Positions 16,573-25,374 of a DNA stretch of 41,131 bases are shown here, one piece after another. The DNA comes from Acidiferrobacteraceae bacterium. Lineage in GTDB: Bacteria > Pseudomonadota > Gammaproteobacteria > Arenicellales > UBA868. The notes beneath the pieces are model-generated. The model worked only from the letters and a program-made list of their open reading frames with translations, ran no database searches and was not told the DNA's origin. Numbering within the stretch: the first letter of the stretch is position 1; each line of letters opens with the position of its first letter. Position numbers and translations under genes: made by a program. The stretch is from assembly GCA_002721105.1 (NCBI GenBank), contig PBJL01000033.1, positions 1 through 41,131 on the forward strand, given 5' to 3'.

Positions 16573-16660
16573 GCTGAGGAGCGTTGCGACGGGTTTCAAA
16601 TTCTGCCAGGCTCAGCTAAACCACATCTAGATTAACGCAACTGCGCTCGATGAATCTGGA
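16573..16660 (+). promoter_or_regulatory. S-adenosylhomocysteine (SAH) riboswitch
   Basis: The metK-ahcY gap carries the conserved blocks of the SAH riboswitch. GCTGAG at 16573-16578 pairs with CTCAGC at 16611-16616 (P1). The core GAGGAGCGTTGCGAC and the block CCAGGCTCA closely match the consensus I remember. GAGCG at 16579-16583 pairs with CGCTC at 16644-16648, the long-range P4 pseudoknot, and TTGCG can also meet CGCAA at 16636-16640. The 3' strand ends nine bases before GGAG at 16657-16660, the ahcY ribosome binding site. Known members switch ahcY on when SAH accumulates. Confidence 0.92.
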
Positions 16661-16667
16661 GAAAAAT

Positions 16668-18083
16668 ATGAGCGCTCAAACTAATCCTAAGTTTTCTGAT
16701 TACCAGGTTGCGGATCTTTCGCTGTCCGGATGGGGACGGCGCGAAATTGCCATAGCTGAGACTGAAATGCCTGGACTCATGGCAATACGTGGGGAATACG
16801 GCAAAAACCAACCTTTAAAAGGCGCGCGAATTGCCGGAAGCTTACATATGACCATCCAAACTGCGGTTCTTATCGAGACTCTGCAATATCTAGGCGCTGA
16901 TCTGCGATGGGCATCATGCAATATTTTTTCAACCCAAGATCATGCCGCCGCAGCTATAGCAGAGAGTGAAATCCCTGTTTTTGCTTACAAAGGCGAAACA
17001 TTAGAAGAATACTGGGAATACACTCACCAAATCTTAGAGTGGGATGACGGCGGCACACCAAATATGATTCTAGACGATGGTGGGGATGCGACACTATTAG
17101 TAACACTAGGCGCAAAAGCAGAAAACCAATCTTCAGTGCTTGACGAGCCGAGTAGCGAAGAGGAAGAAGCGCTATTTTCTAGCATCCGTAAACGCCTTCA
17201 ACACAGGCCTAAATTCTATAGTCGTATTCTCACCAATATTGAAGGCGTAACTGAAGAAACAACTACTGGCGTTCATCGCCTATATCAAATGGAACACGAC
17301 AATGAACTGCCATTTCCTGCAATTAATGTTAATGACTCGGTGACTAAATCAAAGTTTGACAATCTATATGGGTGTAGAGAGTCTTTAGTCGATGGCATAA
17401 AGCGTGCAACCGATGTTATGGTGGCAGGCAAAATAGCACTTGTTCTCGGTTACGGTGATGTAGGCAAAGGATGCGCACAAGCATTACGTGGGCTAGGGGC
17501 AACCGTCTGGGTATCCGAAATCGACCCAATCTGTGCATTACAGGCTTCCATGGAAGGATACAGAGTTGTGTCAATGGATGAAGCAGCGTCTGTAGCAAAT
17601 ATTTTTGTCACCGCAACCGGAAACTATCATGTAATCCAACACGATCACATGGTGAAAATGAAGGATCAATCGATTATCTGCAACATAGGCCACTTCGATA
17701 ACGAGATAGATATTGCTTCCATGAGGCAATATGAGTGGGAAAATATTAAACCGCAAGTCGACCACATCATTTTACCAGATGGCAAACGTGTAATACTGCT
17801 AGCTGAAGGACGACTAGTGAACCTTGGCTGTGCCACAGGTCATCCTAGTTTCGTCATGTCTAATTCATTCACAAACCAAGTTCTAGCGCAGATCGAACTC
17901 TGGAACAATGGTGGACGATACGACAAGAAAGTTCATGTTTTACCAAAAAAACTTGATGAAATGGTTGCTAGACTTCACTTGAAAAAAATTGGAGCCACTC
18001 TTACCTCGTTGACTAATGAACAAGCTAGATATATCGGGGTTTCTGTAGAAGGCCCATTTAAGCCAGAATACTATCGTTATTGA
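16668..18083 (+). CDS. ahcY: S-adenosylhomocysteine hydrolase
   Basis: Splits S-adenosylhomocysteine into homocysteine and adenosine with bound NAD, relieving product inhibition of methyltransferases. The 471 residues contain [13 protein letters not shown] near the N-terminus, [16 protein letters not shown], the NAD-binding GYGDVGKG near 261-268, and [17 protein letters not shown] near the C-terminus, all diagnostic. I start at ATG 16668, seven bases after GGAG at 16657-16660; an ATG at 16650 is in frame but directly abuts the riboswitch and has no ribosome binding site. The riboswitch upstream shows the likely regulation. A hairpin terminator follows at 18095. metF, often the next gene in related operons, is absent. 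Confidence 0.97.
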   Translation: MSAQTNPKFSDYQVADLSLSGWGRREIAIAETEMPGLMAIRGEYGKNQPLKGARIAGSLHMTIQTAVLIETLQYLGADLRWASCNIFSTQDHAAAAIAESEIPVFAYKGETLEEYWEYTHQILEWDDGGTPNMILDDGGDATLLVTLGAKAENQSSVLDEPSSEEEEALFSSIRKRLQHRPKFYSRILTNIEGVTEETTTGVHRLYQMEHDNELPFPAINVNDSVTKSKFDNLYGCRESLVDGIKRATDVMVAGKIALVLGYGDVGKGCAQALRGLGATVWVSEIDPICALQASMEGYRVVSMDEAASVANIFVTATGNYHVIQHDHMVKMKDQSIICNIGHFDNEIDIASMRQYEWENIKPQVDHIILPDGKRVILLAEGRLVNLGCATGHPSFVMSNSFTNQVLAQIELWNNGGRYDKKVHVLPKKLDEMVARLHLKKIGATLTSLTNEQARYIGVSVEGPFKPEYYRY

Positions 18084-18094
18084 TGACTGAACTG

Positions 18095-18114
18095 CCCCCT
18101 GCAACAGGGGGGTT
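18095..18114 (+). terminator. GC-rich hairpin after ahcY
   Basis: CCCCCTG at 18095-18101 pairs with CAGGGGG at 18105-18111 with a three-base loop, 11 bases past the ahcY stop. The following tract (GTTATTAAA) has few T, so it is an imperfect intrinsic terminator, or a 3'-end stabilising hairpin. Confidence 0.7.
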
Positions 18115-18135
18115 ATTAAAGATAAAATAAGAACC

Positions 18136-18342
18136 TTATGCGGTGATATCTGGCAGTAGTCTGCTTTCGAGAAGCGCGATGCTATCCTTAAGAAACAATT
18201 TACGCTTCTTAAGTCGTTGTATTTCTAAATCATCAATTATTGGGTCATTTATAATGCTGCTTAGCTCTTGATCTATGGCCCGATGCTCTCCTCTTAAGCT
18301 TACAATCCTCTCATACAAATTACCTACTTGGTTGTCACTCAT
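18136..18342 (-). CDS. DUF465 (YdcH-like) small coiled-coil protein
   Basis: A 68-residue protein with the DUF465 pattern: an N-terminal helix with LRGEHRAIDQEL, and a second helix with LKKRKLFLKDSIALLESRL. The heptad spacing of Leu and Ile suggests a short helical hairpin or coiled coil. The family is widespread in proteobacteria and its function is unknown. It is encoded alone, convergent with ahcY, and the ahcY terminator lies between the two stop codons. A long gene-free stretch lies upstream of its ATG. Confidence 0.85.
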   Translation of the reverse strand: MSDNQVGNLYERIVSLRGEHRAIDQELSSIINDPIIDDLEIQRLKKRKLFLKDSIALLESRLLPDITA

Positions 18343-18907
18343 TATAGAAGGCTCCGCAATGGATAAGTTTAGGTGCTTCTTGCGAGGCTCTCGCGAAGTT
18401 ATCCCGTATCGAAGTTAGGAAAAGACCATCGAATAGCTCGCCAAACCAATCCTACTCCTTTTCGATGTTGCTTTGTGAAAAAAGTGATGATTTTTTTAAA
18501 GATATGCTGTTTATATCTAAATCAGAGGGTTATACAGCTAACACATAAAAAGTATCATCAGGGGCCTAGAATCATCATTGATAATCAGAGATTAACATTT
18601 AATTCCTAAGATAATCGATTAAAATTATTTAAGTAGTACTAAAATAGTATCTATCCAAAAATTTAGCGAAAAATAAATTAATTTTACTCTGGTGCAAGTC
18701 TAACTAATTCTCTTTATCTCTGAAATTCTTATACTTGCTCTTCATAACTTTCACAATTAACGTGGCTTTTCTACTTCAATCCTTGGAATTAACACTCACA
18801 ATGCGAAAACTTAAATCAAACAGTTCCTTTTTCTGGGCAAAAGGAAAAATGTATCTGCGAATGTTAATATCCTTAGCCGATGAGACTTGCATTTATTAAT
18901 AAGAGCG
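18343..18907. other. Gene-free AT-rich divergent region (565 bases)
   Basis: The longest stretch without a credible gene. It lies between the divergent DUF465 and VWA genes and should hold their promoters. Visible structures are two small hairpins: GCGAG at 18382-18386 with CTCGC at 18390-18394, and TTCCTTTT at 18824-18831 with AAAAGGAA at 18839-18846. A 78-codon frame in it shows no family resemblance and begins at a weak start, so I do not call it. I recognise no RNA gene or known motif. Confidence 0.65.
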
Positions 18908-19624
18908 ATGAGTGATCCGGGGCACAAATTGTCAAAAGAGGTGAGCTGTATCGATGTTGATGCTTTTCTTGCAAAAATACAAAAACTGCCTGTTAGCAAA
19001 TCTAATACAGAACGCGGTCGCCTAATCTTTGGCATTGATGCGACCGCTAGCCGTGAACCGCTATGGGATCAGGCATGCCACATTCAAGGTGAAATGTTTC
19101 AGGAAACAGCTTCCTTAGGTGGTCTCGATATTCAATTGGTATACTACAAGGGTTTCATGGAATTTGTGGCGACACCGTGGGTTGGAAATGCAACGAATCT
19201 TCTTTCTCATATGACAACTATACGATGTGCAGCCGGACAGACACAAATCGCGAGAGTGTTCAAGCATGCTATATCGGAGGCAAAAGAAGGTTCTGTTCAA
19301 GCACTGATCTTTATCGGTGATGCTATGGAAGAAAATCCCGATGCTTTAAATAATCTAGCTGGTCAGCTCGGTATTCTGCGTGTACCGATCATGATGTTTC
19401 AAGATGGTTACGATGCAGTTGTAGAACGAGCTTTTCGGGACATCGCTAGACTCAGCAATGGTGCGTATTGTCAATTTGACTCTAGTAGCGCAGAGAAGCT
19501 TAAGGAACTCTTATGCGCTGTAGCAATATTTGTGGCTGGCGGGCATAAAGAACTAATCAAGTACAGTAAAAAACGAGGCTCCCTAGTCAAACAATTAACC
19601 AGTCAACTTAGTCCGCGTCGCTAA
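18908..19624 (+). CDS. VWA-like domain protein of unknown function
   Basis: A cytoplasmic protein of about 238 residues without signal peptide. IFGIDATASREPLWDQ near 40-55 gives the Asp-x-Thr-x-Ser start of a von Willebrand factor A-like metal site; CAAGQTQIARVF supplies the expected Thr and FIGDAMEE the acidic residue at the end of a later strand, so the metal-ion-dependent site looks complete. I recall this family in alpha- and gammaproteobacteria, often beside the membrane J-domain gene that follows here two bases after its stop. The role is unknown; a partner-binding adaptor is a guess. I start at ATG 18908; a TTG at 18887 is in frame. Confidence 0.78.
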   Translation: MSDPGHKLSKEVSCIDVDAFLAKIQKLPVSKSNTERGRLIFGIDATASREPLWDQACHIQGEMFQETASLGGLDIQLVYYKGFMEFVATPWVGNATNLLSHMTTIRCAAGQTQIARVFKHAISEAKEGSVQALIFIGDAMEENPDALNNLAGQLGILRVPIMMFQDGYDAVVERAFRDIARLSNGAYCQFDSSSAEKLKELLCAVAIFVAGGHKELIKYSKKRGSLVKQLTSQLSPRR

Positions 19625-19626
19625 TA

Positions 19627-20337
19627 ATGTTACGCCTTCTACTAGCGCTTGCCGTTGTTATAGGTTTGATATATCTCTGGTTTTGGTTACGCAAAACTTC
19701 AAAGAACCAAAAAGGCAAAGCAATAAAGCTGATCTTGTTGTATGGTTTTGCGTCCATGGTTTTGCTGATGGTAATTAGTGGTCGTGTGCATTGGTTATTT
19801 GCATTACCAGGACTCGCTCTACCATGGATACAACGAGCACTGCTAGCCCGTCAAGCATGGCGGCTATTCCGATCGAGCCAGCCCGCAAAATCTGGCAACA
19901 AATCAAAAGTAGAAACGAATTATTTCGTCATGATTTTGGATCATGATAGTGGCGATCTAACAGGTGAAGTGCTCCGAGGCAAATATGCTGGAAAACAAAT
20001 GACTGATCTATCATTAGAAAATCTATTAGAGTTGTTAGCAGAATGTAGAGCTAATGATGGTCAATCTGCCGCGCTTCTAGAAGCCTATTTAAATAGGAAT
20101 TGTGGAGACGACTGGCAATCTAATGATACTCATGAAAATGAGACTGATGACCTAAACGCTACACCAATGGATCGCCGAGAAGCTGCAGAAATATTAGGCA
20201 TTGAGGAGCATTCCTCAGAAAAGATAATCAAAGACGCCCATCGTAAACTGATTCAAAAACTGCATTCGGATCGTGGAGGAACCGATTATCTTGCCTCACT
20301 AATAAATCAAGCTAGGGATATACTTCTAGATAATTGA
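19627..20337 (+). CDS. Membrane-anchored J-domain protein with HSD in place of HPD
   Basis: A 236-residue protein with two predicted membrane segments (about 3-21 and 33-50) plus a hydrophobic stretch near 55-67. An acidic linker follows (about 160-178), and a short C-terminal J domain from about 180 to 234. The domain has the layout of membrane-bound DnaJ/Tim14-like proteins: REAAEILGI, then helix 2 AHRKLIQKLH, the loop, and DRGGTDYLASLINQARDILL. The invariant HPD motif reads His213-Ser214-Asp215; the codon is TCG, one C-to-T change from Pro CCG. Pro is thought essential for stimulating Hsp70, so activity may be altered. It begins two bases after the VWA gene and ends 33 bases before the transpeptidase gene. 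Confidence 0.82.
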   Translation: MLRLLLALAVVIGLIYLWFWLRKTSKNQKGKAIKLILLYGFASMVLLMVISGRVHWLFALPGLALPWIQRALLARQAWRLFRSSQPAKSGNKSKVETNYFVMILDHDSGDLTGEVLRGKYAGKQMTDLSLENLLELLAECRANDGQSAALLEAYLNRNCGDDWQSNDTHENETDDLNATPMDRREAAEILGIEEHSSEKIIKDAHRKLIQKLHSDRGGTDYLASLINQARDILLDN

Positions 20338-20370
20338 GGAAAACTAATCAAGAAATCAATAATGGATTAA

Positions 20371-21666
20371 TTGAGCGGGCGAAAAATTGAACCAACGCTT
20401 TCATGCGAAGAAACTTACTTAAATTATACAGGTTGGCATAGATTGACAAAAAGGAGAAAAATTTACTTTTACTTTTTTCTGTTAGGGTGGCCAACAGCAC
20501 TTGTACTTGGCACCTTGGGATGGCCAACTGTTCTAAGCTCAATTGAAAGAGATAGATTTTCAGTCTGGGGCATAAATCAAGATCTGATCAAAGAAACAGT
20601 ATCCCAATCAATTGCTGAGAACAGATACCCTAAAAGGGTTGTAGTACATAGGAACGGTAAGGAGTATACCTCTACTGTCCACTATACTATTGACAAAAAA
20701 CTGCAGGAAAAAGTTGAATCGGTCTTCGAAAAATGGCAACCTGATTACGGCGTTTTTGTTGCCATTGAGCCAGATAGTGGGCGAGTTCTCGCTATGGCTA
20801 ATCATCGACGCAATCGAGGCGTTAGCCGTAATTTAGCTCTTGGAAACACTTATCCATCTGCTTCGATTTTTAAACTTATCACTGCTGCCGCAGCAATCGA
20901 CCTCGGCAAAATCGATGCTGAAACTATTATCCCTTTCAATGGCAAAGCTAGCAGTCTGTATCGAAAAAATGTGTTGCATCACAAAAATAATAAGTGGACT
21001 CAGCATTTTCCAATTAAAACTGCCTTTGCAAAGTCGGTGAATACAGTTTTTGGCCGCTTAGGTCTAATGCATGTTGGAGGCCAACAACTTTCTGAATATG
21101 CTAGTAAGTTCGGGTTTAATCGGAAACTGTCGGGAGATTTTTACTTTCCTGAAAGTCGAGCAGACTTTAATCCAGAAGATGAATGGCGCGTGGTTGAAGC
21201 TGCAGCTGGCTATACTAATAATAATACAATAAGTCCTGTACATGCTGCTATGCTTGCGGCCTCCGTAATCAATGGTGGGCGAATGCTGCCTCCATTTCTG
21301 GTAGATTCTATAACTAACGATAACGGCATCATTCTCTATGAATCGAACCCTGCCTCAACTTTCCCAATCATTAAATCCAAAACGGTCAATCAATTGCAAA
21401 TACTGATGCGCGAAACTGTGTTGAAAGGATCAGCCCAAAAAAGCTTTAATGGTTTTTCCAAAAAGCAATATAAAAATGTTGAAGTAGGTGGCAAAACTGG
21501 CTCACTTTCTGGCTTAAAACCGGAGGGGAAGTACGACTGGTTCATCGGCTATGCACAAGCTGGATCGCAAAAATTAGCTTTTGCAGCCCTTTGCATAAAT
21601 AAAGATTATTGGTATGTCAAATCTAGTCAAGTGGCACGCATCGCTGTTGAACACTATTTCAAATAA
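20371..21666 (+). CDS. Small penicillin-binding protein (transpeptidase domain only)
   Basis: A 431-residue protein with one membrane segment near residues 31-54 and a periplasmic penicillin-binding transpeptidase domain. The serine acyl-enzyme motifs are all present: Ser165-Ile-Phe-Lys168 in YPSASIFK, SVN at 222-224, and Lys375-Thr-Gly in GGKTGS. There is no glycosyltransferase domain and no room for the dimerisation domain of full class B proteins, which are usually nearer 600 residues, so it is a compact peptidoglycan D,D-transpeptidase or a related peptidase. The start is TTG 20371, the only start before the membrane segment. It follows the J-domain gene by 33 bases and precedes thyA by 49. 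Its precise role in the wall is unknown. Confidence 0.85.
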   Translation: MSGRKIEPTLSCEETYLNYTGWHRLTKRRKIYFYFFLLGWPTALVLGTLGWPTVLSSIERDRFSVWGINQDLIKETVSQSIAENRYPKRVVVHRNGKEYTSTVHYTIDKKLQEKVESVFEKWQPDYGVFVAIEPDSGRVLAMANHRRNRGVSRNLALGNTYPSASIFKLITAAAAIDLGKIDAETIIPFNGKASSLYRKNVLHHKNNKWTQHFPIKTAFAKSVNTVFGRLGLMHVGGQQLSEYASKFGFNRKLSGDFYFPESRADFNPEDEWRVVEAAAGYTNNNTISPVHAAMLAASVINGGRMLPPFLVDSITNDNGIILYESNPASTFPIIKSKTVNQLQILMRETVLKGSAQKSFNGFSKKQYKNVEVGGKTGSLSGLKPEGKYDWFIGYAQAGSQKLAFAALCINKDYWYVKSSQVARIAVEHYFK

Positions 21667-21715
21667 GATCAACCCTAATTATTTCATAATCAATTAATGA
21701 ATCTAGGAACTAATT

Positions 21716-22594
21716 TTGAAACAATATCTTGACATAGTTAATGAAGTAATCACACATGGGACAAGGAAGACTAACCGCACAGGTGTCGATACAATTTCTA
21801 GATTTAACCTAAATTATGAGATTGATATGAGCCAAGGATTTCCTTTGCTAACCACAAAAGAAATATCGTGGAAAAATATCGTGGTAGAAAACTTATGGTT
21901 TTTATCCGGAGATACTCATATTGAGTTATTGCGTCGACATGGATGTAAATTCTGGGACCCATGGGCTGATGCTAACAATCGCGTGCCAAGCGCCTATGGT
22001 AACTTCTGGAGAAACTTTCCAACCATCGAAAATGACCAACTAAACTTCAATGATCAAATTCGGTGGGTGCTTACAGAGCTAAAACACAATCCTAATAGCA
22101 GGCGACTGGTTGTCTCCGCGTGGTCCCCTGGAAATGCACAAACAAGCACTTTACCCCCATGCCATGCCTTTTGGATGTTGAACGTTCAATATACTGGAGC
22201 AGGGGAACCTACACTTTGTCTGCATCTCACGCAACGTAGCTGCGATGTAGCCCTTGGATTACCATACAATATCGCTGGCTATGCTCTATTGTTAATGCTC
22301 TTCTCCAAATTTAGTGGCATCAGGGCCGGGACTCTGGGACATACTTTAGTCGATGCACACATATACACTGCTAAAGAAGGTGGTGGTATGGAAGAATATG
22401 ATCATATTCCAGGATTGAAAAAACAGCTTACTCGAACACCTCGAAAACTGCCTATCCTTCAAATCGATCAATCTATAAAACAACTTGACGATATTCCGAA
22501 CTTGTTAAAAATGGACACTGAAAGCCTTACAAGTATTTTTCAAATCAAAGAATATGATCCACATCCAGCAATTCAATTTAAGGTAGCAGTTTAA
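21716..22594 (+). CDS. thyA: Thymidylate synthase (long form)
   Basis: Methylates dUMP to dTMP with methylene-tetrahydrofolate, releasing dihydrofolate for the next gene product. The TTG start at 21716 gives MKQYLD, as in E. coli, and follows AGGA at 21705-21708. Key sites: NRTGVDT near 20-26, the nucleophile Cys149 in LPPCHAFW, and QRSCDVALGLPYNIAGYA near 173-190. At 292 residues it is longer than E. coli ThyA (264), with NFWRNFP near 96-102 and YDHIPGLKKQL near 228-238. These two stretches resemble what I remember of halobacterial ThyA. The stop is two bases before folA. Confidence 0.93.
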   Translation: MKQYLDIVNEVITHGTRKTNRTGVDTISRFNLNYEIDMSQGFPLLTTKEISWKNIVVENLWFLSGDTHIELLRRHGCKFWDPWADANNRVPSAYGNFWRNFPTIENDQLNFNDQIRWVLTELKHNPNSRRLVVSAWSPGNAQTSTLPPCHAFWMLNVQYTGAGEPTLCLHLTQRSCDVALGLPYNIAGYALLLMLFSKFSGIRAGTLGHTLVDAHIYTAKEGGGMEEYDHIPGLKKQLTRTPRKLPILQIDQSIKQLDDIPNLLKMDTESLTSIFQIKEYDPHPAIQFKVAV

Positions 22595-22596
22595 CT

Positions 22597-23067
22597 GTGA
22601 TTGCGGCCATTGTTGCTATGTCTCCCGCGCGTGTAATCGGGTTAGACGGCTGTCTCCCATGGCATTACCCAGTTGATTTAAAACGTTTCCGAGATAAAAC
22701 TCTCGGTACCACCGTAATTATGGGACGAAAAACTTGGGAATCGCTTAATTCAAAAGCCCTACCAAAACGGCGAAACATCGTCATTACTAAAAAATACTTG
22801 CCAAATATCGAAACATATATATCAATCTCGACTGCGCTCTCTAACTGCCAAGGTCAAGTCTGGTTTATTGGGGGCGGACAACTATACGCGGCCGCTCTTA
22901 CGTATTGTGACCTCATTGACGTTACCCATGTTCCAGATCAGATTTTTTCTGACAACGCAGTTTACTTTCCTGAATTGGATCCTAGCCTGTGGGAGGCTGG
23001 CCCCATTATTCCACTTGCGGAAGATGTACGACTTACCCAACAAAATTATTACCGACGACGTGCTTAA
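22597..23067 (+). CDS. folA: Dihydrofolate reductase
   Basis: Reduces dihydrofolate to tetrahydrofolate with NADPH. The 156-residue protein starts at GTG 22597, two bases after the thyA stop. Conserved positions are Trp22 and the catalytic Asp27 in LPWHYPVDLKRF, the NADP-binding IMGRKTWESL near 41-50, RRNIVITK, and WFIGGGQLYAAAL near 89-101. Compared with E. coli, His-Tyr replace Asn-Leu at 23-24, and Leu28 is retained, so inhibitor binding may differ slightly. The thyA-folA pair forms a closed cycle and is almost surely co-transcribed. Confidence 0.95.
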   Translation: MIAAIVAMSPARVIGLDGCLPWHYPVDLKRFRDKTLGTTVIMGRKTWESLNSKALPKRRNIVITKKYLPNIETYISISTALSNCQGQVWFIGGGQLYAAALTYCDLIDVTHVPDQIFSDNAVYFPELDPSLWEAGPIIPLAEDVRLTQQNYYRRRA

Positions 23068-23177
23068 ATAATTCAAAAAACTCTATTTCATCAACAATAA
23101 GAGTTTCTTCAATACGACTAGTAATATCACAATTTAGATGAATCAAGCGCGCAAAATAACAAAATTATTTCCTTCGC

Positions 23178-25355
23178 ATGGCTCTAGCTGTGATTGACTC
23201 AGATAGTTATTTTTCCGAGCTGAACGTTGAACAAAAACATGCGGTTGAATCCGAACCTGGCCCTATACTCGTGCTCGCTGGAGCGGGAAGTGGAAAAACG
23301 AGAGTATTAACATACAGGATCGCGTGGTTAATTCAAAAACTTGATATCTCACCTCAAGCGATTCTCGCCGTAACCTTTACTAATAAAGCCGCGAACGAAA
23401 TGCGGCATCGGATCGAAACCATGTTAGGTTTTCGTGTCAATAGAATGTGGATCGGCACCTTTCATGGACTATCGCTACGCCTATTAAGAAGTCACTATCG
23501 CGAAGCTGAGTTACCCGAGCATTTTGAAATTTTAGATTCCGATGATCAGTATCGTCTGATACGCCGAATTTTAAAGGAGCTTGGGCTCGATGAAGGGCTA
23601 TGGCCACCTAAACAAATACAGTCATTCATAAATCAAAATAAAGAGGCGGGGCGCCGTTCCGATTATGCCCATAGCAACACTAGGGATATCGAAGAAACAA
23701 CGCTTCGTGTTTACGATCACTATGAAAAGTTATGCCAACGCTTTGGTTTAGTTGATTTTGCCGAACTTCTTCTCCGCACCTTTGAATTATTAACAAATAA
23801 TAAAGAATTACAAGAATTTTATAAAAATCGCTTTTCTCATATTCTTGTCGACGAATTCCAAGATACAAATGATATTCAATACAGGTGGATCAAGGTCCTA
23901 ACCCAACCCAAAAACAACATTCTAGCAGTTGGAGATGATGATCAGTCTATATATGGTTGGAGAGGAGCACGAGTTGAAAACATGGCGAATTTCGAGTTGG
24001 ACTTTCCGAAGACAAGCATAATTCGTCTAGAGCAAAATTACCGCTCAACAGAAAACATACTACTCGCTGCAAATGCAGTGATTGATCATAACAAGAATCG
24101 CCTTGGAAAGAATCTATGGACAGAAGGAAAAAAAGGTACGAAGGTCAAAATATATTCAGCCTTCAATGAGATTGACGAAGGACGTTTTGTATTGGATTGT
24201 TTGAAAAAATGGATCGAAAACGGCCATCGCCGAGATTCAATCGCGATCCTTTATCGTTCTAATGCACAATCACGGATTTTCGAAGAGCTTTTAATGAATG
24301 ATGGGGTTCCATATAGAGTCTACGGAGGTCTGCGCTTTTTTGAACGGACGGAGGTAAAAGATGCTCTAGCTTATCTACGACTAATTAATAACAGAAACTC
24401 AGATCCATCGTTTGAGCGAATTGTCAATACACCCACTAGGGGCATCGGCAACAAAACTCTTGATATCCTGAGACAGACATCTCGGGAAAAAGGTTTGACA
24501 CTATGGGAAGCTGCAGTCAATTTGATAGCTTCCGAAGTAACGCCTAACAGAACTCGAAGCGCCCTTGGTCATTTCATAACACTAATTGACAGCCTCCATG
24601 ACGAAATAAAAGGCCTGGCATTAGTTGAACAAACCGCGATCACCGTGAAAAAAAGTGGTCTAATAGACCACCACAAGAAAATTGGCGGTGAAAAAGCTCT
24701 AACCCGCCTTGAAAATCTTGATGAATTGACCAATGCGGCGAGAAACTTTGAGGCAGAACCAAATGAGGACGGTGAAATTGATCCATTGGGAGATTTCTTA
24801 GGTCATGCCGCATTAGAAGCAGGAGAAACTCAAGCTGAAATGTGGGAAGATTGTGTTCAATTGATGAGCCTACACTCAGCAAAAGGCCTCGAGTTTCCCT
24901 TAGTTTTTTTATGCGGTACAGAAGAAGGATTATTCCCACATCAACGATCTTTAGAAGAGGCGGGACGGTTAGAAGAGGAACGACGCCTATGTTATGTTGG
25001 AATGACGCGGGCTATGGAACAGCTATATTTAACTTGGGCTGAAGTTCGACATCTTCATGGACGCGAACATTATTGTAGACCTTCGCGCTTCCTCCTTGAA
25101 ATTCCTGAAGAATTCCTAGAAAACGTGCGCGCCTTCAGCAACAATACAAATTTCACTAAAAGCAGCAATGAATCTCGCCAGAGCGGGAACAACAACTTAA
25201 TCAAACTAGGCAAGCGAGTCACACACGCAAAATTCGGCAGTGGGACAGTTATCACTATAGAGGGCCAAGGAGAGTCTGCTCGAATTCAAGTGAATTTCGA
25301 CGATTTTGGTGACAAGTGGTTAGTGTTAGCCTATGCAAACTTAAATTTATCTTAG
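23178..25355 (+). CDS. uvrD: UvrD/PcrA-type superfamily 1 DNA helicase
   Basis: A 3'-5' helicase of nucleotide excision and mismatch repair, 725 residues (E. coli UvrD has 720). Motifs in order: Walker A GAGSGKTR near 35-42, FTNKAANEM, GTFHGLSLRLL, DEFQDTND near 225-232, GDDDQSIYGWRGA, LEQNYRST, LHSAKGLEFPLVF, and RRLCYVGMTRA near the end of the motor. The C-terminal 50 residues (VTHAKFGSGTVI onward) form the Tudor-like extension shared by PcrA and UvrD. The ATG at 23178 fits the family N-terminus (LNVEQKHAVE). It converges with ubiA, with only 19 bases between the stops. Confidence 0.96.
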   Translation: MALAVIDSDSYFSELNVEQKHAVESEPGPILVLAGAGSGKTRVLTYRIAWLIQKLDISPQAILAVTFTNKAANEMRHRIETMLGFRVNRMWIGTFHGLSLRLLRSHYREAELPEHFEILDSDDQYRLIRRILKELGLDEGLWPPKQIQSFINQNKEAGRRSDYAHSNTRDIEETTLRVYDHYEKLCQRFGLVDFAELLLRTFELLTNNKELQEFYKNRFSHILVDEFQDTNDIQYRWIKVLTQPKNNILAVGDDDQSIYGWRGARVENMANFELDFPKTSIIRLEQNYRSTENILLAANAVIDHNKNRLGKNLWTEGKKGTKVKIYSAFNEIDEGRFVLDCLKKWIENGHRRDSIAILYRSNAQSRIFEELLMNDGVPYRVYGGLRFFERTEVKDALAYLRLINNRNSDPSFERIVNTPTRGIGNKTLDILRQTSREKGLTLWEAAVNLIASEVTPNRTRSALGHFITLIDSLHDEIKGLALVEQTAITVKKSGLIDHHKKIGGEKALTRLENLDELTNAARNFEAEPNEDGEIDPLGDFLGHAALEAGETQAEMWEDCVQLMSLHSAKGLEFPLVFLCGTEEGLFPHQRSLEEAGRLEEERRLCYVGMTRAMEQLYLTWAEVRHLHGREHYCRPSRFLLEIPEEFLENVRAFSNNTNFTKSSNESRQSGNNNLIKLGKRVTHAKFGSGTVITIEGQGESARIQVNFDDFGDKWLVLAYANLNLS

Positions 25356-25374
25356 ATCTGTACAGCTGTAGAGC

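Noticed and set aside
18373..18609. Forward open frame of 78 codons in the gap before the VWA gene
   Set aside because: Weak start, no ribosome binding site, low-complexity product without any family resemblance, in an AT-rich gap.
3124..23067. Archaeal origin or chimeric assembly, because of ribH and thyA
   Set aside because: All surrounding genes (LPS core, rpoZ, spoT, ubiA, recG) are bacterial with matching base composition; at most single-gene transfer.
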